DNA of 64,000 nt from Apostichopus japonicus. Lineage: Eukaryota > Echinodermata > Holothuroidea > Aspidochirotida > Stichopodidae. The position numbers and the translations under genes were made by a program. Of the stretch, positions 60,121 to 64,000 are shown piece by piece (the first letter of the stretch is position 1; every line of letters begins with the position of its first letter). A model generated the notes under the pieces. That model made no database searches. It was not told where the DNA came from and was given only the letters and a program-made list of their open reading frames with translations. The stretch covers positions 24,535,501 through 24,599,500 of the forward strand of contig NC_092568.1 in NCBI RefSeq assembly GCF_037975245.1, given 5' to 3'.

Positions 60121-61259
60121 ATTAGGCAGGGATGTAGCCGGGGCAATTGCCCCCCCCCCCTCCTTGAGTACCCCGATTTTTTTTAAACTAAAAGCACTCA
60201 GGAAATGTGTAATAATGCTCCCTTCGTTGGAATTTAAAATTCTGCTTCTGAGTAACGAGTAGATAATGAATGAGAAAAGTAGATAACAAATTATCCTAAT
60301 TTGTCTGAGTAACTTAGTATCCCGAGTAATACGTTGTCCTGTCCCTGTATGTGCGTAACTAGAGAATACACTCCATCAAGAATGCTGTAGCCATCCATAT
60401 TCGACAGTTTGGCCAATAGTTACTGTTTACCACATTGAGGCTTGAATGTTCAAACAATGGGGTGATTTTTTTTAGTCTTGATTTTTGTTGTTGTAAGGAC
60501 AGCGTTAAAGAGGCACTAACGCCTCGCATCTGATTGGTCCACTGAGACATATCCCCTTCTCGTAAATTATATTTAATGCAAGAAACAAACATGGTATCTT
60601 TAACTTGCACCTCAAGTTGATCTTGAATTCGAGGAAAACATGTTTCTCATTATTTTTTTCTTAATTTCTGTCTACTTTCTTCACAAGTACTTAATACACA
60701 ACAAAATCAATTAATCAGTTGCTCTCTCGTATTACATATCGACTCCTTACATTAATATCCCCTACACGTTGTTTTCGACAGGATATAGTCAGTGTTTATC
60801 ATTGGTAAATCAAATACACGAGTTTTCATTGATACTTTGAATGGTTTTCTACGAATTTGATTTGACATGATTATATACCCACGATACTAGTATTGTACTG
60901 GACGCTCAACTGAATCTATAAGGGTGCGCTTTATGGGGGTGAAAGTGTAGTAGGAATATAAAGTTCATCTTTTGGTGCCGATAAATGAAATGAAATTAAA
61001 TAACACATCGCAAGTGACAGCGCGGATTACAGTACCGACATTGGGTTGGGGTGGAGGTGGGAGTATTAAGAGACTTTATCTTATCACCCCCCCCCCCTCC
61101 CAACTGACCGTTCGTTTTACCGCTCCGACAGAATACCACATACCAGGGTCTATACGTCACAATACCGCGCATTACCTCCAGGGGTGATCTTCACTCGTCC
61201 ATCTTATATATTCTTGATTTTAATTCGTTTGTTCACACACAGCTGAGAGCATGTCTTAC

Positions 61260-61442
61260 CTTTGCTTGATTTAGTAAAGCTATACCAACATTGATGATGG
61301 TCGCTTTCTTTCGAAGCCTTTCCCATATTGATTTAGTTATCATTACAAGAAACCATCCCAAACTAATTAAATAGACATAACCTGTTAGAACACTTGTAAT
61401 TGTACCAAAAGAGAAAGTTAAATACATACTGGCTCCACTTAG
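61260..61442 (-). CDS. Candidate single exon of a membrane protein, GPCR TM1-TM2-like
   Basis: A 61-codon open stretch lies between an acceptor-like TTCTAG (complement of 61443-61448) and a donor GTAAGA (61254-61259). It encodes a hydrophobic helix (LTGYVYLISLGWFLVMI), a basic loop (KSIWERLRKKAT) and a second helix start (IINVGIALLNQ). The layout resembles the TM1-loop-TM2 region of adhesion/secretin GPCRs (loop then NLCIALLL-type start). Both boundaries are phase 0 if entered in phase 0, and an ATG at 61425-61427 could alternatively start it. No partner exons were found, so it may be a pseudogene fragment or chance. Confidence 0.25.
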
Positions 61443-62506
61443 CTAGAAGGGTTCACTTCATAGTAACAGTTTACCTCTATACCAGAAAATGCGGCGGTGT
61501 CCTTGACAACAGGAGACAATCCAACCACAAAATACACGAGAACAATGTCAAGATATAATCCACTAAACTGGCTTTCAGAGAACGCTGTGGTTTCTCAATG
61601 TTGGCAGTTAAATATTTTGCAGTTCTATGCAGTTCCTTTCGATAGACCACAGCTAAAACAAGTTATACAGTTAGATACATTACACTGCCATCACCGGAAA
61701 ATTGGATCAAAGTTTTTCTTAAATAAACTGCATGTTCCGATTTATAGCAGGGATTAAGTTCTCGAGATAACCAACAACTTGAAACTTTCACTTCATAAAA
61801 TGATAAGGTACCGTACTCGTGTCTGATTTTAAACAGAATTCGTCCTTTTACTTAAATATTTGTAAGAATCTTTGTGAGTTTGGGAAAAATTTGTCTCAGA
61901 TGTTCAATAAGTTGGATTATCGTTCTATCGGATACTTGTGAAGAATTGCGGTATCGATTAAAGTAAAATGAGTTTCCATGTGCAAAATATCGTCATACGG
62001 TCATAGGGACATTTGCATTACAAATGTTCATGTTGCGTTATTGGTCACCCTTTTCGAGTAGGATACATTTCGTTTAACTTCTGCACTAGCTTTCTGATCA
62101 AATTTTTAAGGAAGAATTTTAATCTTTATTGTGGAGAAGAAAACAACGGTGTTTATGCACACAGTCAACGGTATAACCATAGTAAGTTACACCACAAGGA
62201 ATGGAATAAATCTACGCAAAGTTTATAACTGTTCAAATCATCGAGGGTTTTATTTTATCAAACTCTATGAAAAAGAAGGTTTTTAATACATTTCTCACTT
62301 TGTGGATGCGGAAAATGGTATACAAACTGTTCACAGAATTGGCCCAAAATGCTCTGTTTCAACTTCAAAGTAAGTTGCAAAATGTTTAATTATTGCTTGT
62401 CGGAGGTAGACTTATTTTGAGTCAACAAGACTAAAATTCCGCAGGTTGAATATTCTCAAAGAAACCAATAGACTTTAACGGACTCTTGTTTATTTAGTTA
62501 TATTAT

Positions 62507-63616
62507 ATGATGACGTCCATTATGAATATGCAAGCTCACAATTCATTTAACGGTGAGCTGACCTCGGACTCCGTCCAGTCCCTCAGTAGTCACACTCAGC
62601 TTCGGGCGTCTCGTAACAACACAGCAGCTAAGAAACTACTCCATCAAAATGTCTCCACCCTCAAGAGAATGGAATCAAAGGAGATAGTCGCTATTTCTTG
62701 TCAACAAAAACGCATCCTAAACGACATCAAGAAGGTTAAAAATAGATCACGTGACGTGGAAGACTGGTTACAAGAGAGTCGCCAAAGAACGGAAGCGAAA
62801 CGCACAATGGAATATGATCAAATCCAGCGCAGAATCTCACGCATGAAACAAGAAGCAGGTAACTGGAAACCACCGGGAGGCGCAAGCGCGGCGATGACGT
62901 CACATGGACACGACAATGACTTTAGTGGCTATGATAGGTTCGGACACTTTCAGCGAGTGACCGACACCAATGGTCAATTTGGTACGATGAATAATTATGG
63001 CATGGAAACTAAAACTCTGAAAGGAAACACAACACAAAACACAAGTCCTTCCCAGATGCCTAAATTACCCGTGATACATGAGATTAGCAACAACTCACTT
63101 TGGCGGGAAAGAAAGTCGACTGATGTCAGACGACATTCACAACAACGTAGGTCTTCAGAAGCGCCATCGGTGCAAGATGTGAGGCGAAGCTCTGTAACTT
63201 CCGATATCTCGGTGGACAAGATGAAACCAAAAAGAAGATTTTACTTGTTGGGATTAACTGTTGGAAAGCTTGCCTCTAAAACGTCGTTCCTTGGTGGTAA
63301 AAATGGAAGAAAGTTATCGCTGGAGACGAATAAGTCATCGTCCAATTCACGTAGGTCATCTATGGAGAAGCCGCGGCGAAAATCTACAGACAGCTCTCGA
63401 CGATCGTCTCTCGAAGTTATAAGGAATAAATTTGATAAAGGTACTCAAAGACGACGAAAACGGAGTCTACTTCCGTCGGATAGACGTGACATTAATCATA
63501 TGAGTACAAAAGGGTTTCGTTTATTCGACTATCGAGCACAGCTTCTGAACTTAGGAACACAAGGCGATGCTAGTTCTGATTCCGAGGACTCTCTCTCTAG
63601 CTATGAAGAGTTATGA
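62507..63616 (+). CDS. Uncharacterised basic, Ser/Arg-rich protein with predicted coiled coil
   Basis: A single open frame of 369 codons, far longer than any chance frame here, with two ATG codons at 62507 and 62510. I recognise no family. Residues about 40-118 are charged, heptad-like and probably helical (KKLLHQNVSTLKRMESKEIV, IKKVKNRSRDVEDWLQESRQ, QIQRRISRMKQE). Residues 120-195 are polar and low-complexity. Residues 205-320 hold a dense series of basophilic kinase consensus sites (RRHS, RRSS twice, GRKLS, SRRSS twice, RRKS, RKRS). The C terminus is acidic (SSDSEDSLSSYEEL), resembling a CK2 site cluster. No signal peptide; a cytoskeletal or signalling regulator is only a guess. There is no evident intron, and no AATAAA shortly downstream, so further exons or a retained 5' exon remain possible. 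Confidence 0.72.
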   Translation: MMTSIMNMQAHNSFNGELTSDSVQSLSSHTQLRASRNNTAAKKLLHQNVSTLKRMESKEIVAISCQQKRILNDIKKVKNRSRDVEDWLQESRQRTEAKRTMEYDQIQRRISRMKQEAGNWKPPGGASAAMTSHGHDNDFSGYDRFGHFQRVTDTNGQFGTMNNYGMETKTLKGNTTQNTSPSQMPKLPVIHEISNNSLWRERKSTDVRRHSQQRRSSEAPSVQDVRRSSVTSDISVDKMKPKRRFYLLGLTVGKLASKTSFLGGKNGRKLSLETNKSSSNSRRSSMEKPRRKSTDSSRRSSLEVIRNKFDKGTQRRRKRSLLPSDRRDINHMSTKGFRLFDYRAQLLNLGTQGDASSDSEDSLSSYEEL

Positions 63617-64000
63617 AGGAAATGGTAACCGAACTAACGATTGGTGTTGACCTATAGTTACCGTGTGTCGACGTAATTATTGGTATGCAGTTGTTTTTTG
63701 ACAGAATTTATTAGGTCACGTGTAGTTATTTACTTGACTAACGTGTATATATATGCTTCATATTCAAAACAAAGAAAAATTGTACCAAACGAAACAACTC
63801 AGATTATACAAACAGGTTCAGGAATGGATTTCAATCAAAACACAAAAATGTTGTGCTTTTGTTGCGAATCCTGTAAAAGGAATAACGACTGCCTATAAAA
63901 TCGTTGAAATTACTCTTTTGCGTGTGGGCAGTCATTGCTTTTTACGGTATAGTGTGAACAGGGAATCACAGTGGGGCAGGGAATCACACGTGCAACTATA
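63617..64000. other. Downstream of the 62507-63616 gene
   Basis: Probably 3' untranslated sequence. No canonical AATAAA is visible, and the 72-codon frame starting at 63680 has no recognisable similarity. Confidence 0.4.

Larger units (their letters stand above)
53914..62506. other. Repeat-rich intergenic region
   Basis: No convincing gene was found in 8.6 kb, apart from one weak minus-strand exon candidate at 61260-61442. It contains tandem arrays with units of 17, 57 and 30 bp, a foldback element, TGAATGAGTA-type degenerate tracts and C homopolymers near 60150 and 61086. Open frames such as 57201-57629 and 58990-59346 on the plus strand have no recognisable similarity and no splice context. 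Confidence 0.5.

Overview
The window is nuclear DNA of an animal: genes split by GT-AG introns, AT-rich intergenic DNA, many G/C and AT homopolymers, minisatellites, hAT and TTAA-flanked elements and a solo LTR. Protein similarity recalled from the human orthologues, the conserved gene pairs and the THAP plus PPC architecture suggest a non-vertebrate deuterostome. An echinoderm is my best guess, but this is inference without any database search.

Layout. (1) 1-3784, minus: first coding exon of a striatin-family gene (STRN/STRN3), the rest lying off the left edge. (2) 6185-10504, plus: complete AP4S1 (AP-4 sigma subunit, 142 aa, five coding exons including a 12-nt microexon). (3) 13437-25684, minus: complete TBCE (tubulin cofactor E, 524 aa, 14 coding exons). 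(4) 26166-30276, plus: a 361-aa protein joining a THAP zinc finger to a PPC/DUF296 domain, five exons, head-to-head with TBCE. (5) 32148-37278, minus: complete FCF1 (199 aa, six coding exons, the first holding only the ATG); its last intron carries two nested hAT elements with intact target-site duplications. (6) 38756-53619, plus: complete AREL1-type HECT E3 ligase (953 aa, 18 coding exons), longer at the N terminus than the human protein. (7) 53620-62506: about 9 kb rich in tandem repeats and one foldback element, plus one weak membrane-protein exon candidate on the minus strand. (8) 62507-63616, plus: an unrecognised 369-aa basic, serine-rich protein with a predicted coiled coil and many RRxS-type sites.

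The genes do not form a single pathway. They are housekeeping functions: STRIPAK scaffold, vesicle adaptor, tubulin folding, 18S rRNA processing and ubiquitin ligation. Two head-to-head pairs, striatin/AP4S1 and FCF1/AREL1, match pairs I recall as adjacent in human (STRN3-AP4S1 at 14q12, AREL1-FCF1 at 14q24.3), so they look like old conserved microsynteny, possibly held by shared promoters.

The most unusual items are a structured candidate RNA in AREL1 intron 3 (minus strand, about 40905-41066) whose 5' part nearly matches the branch-point-pairing segment of U2 snRNA and ends with a U-rich Sm-like site and a terminal hairpin, and the THAP-PPC fusion, whose PPC half keeps the histidines of the prokaryotic form. 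All exon coordinates come from reading splice sites, frame and homology by eye; there is no transcript support.
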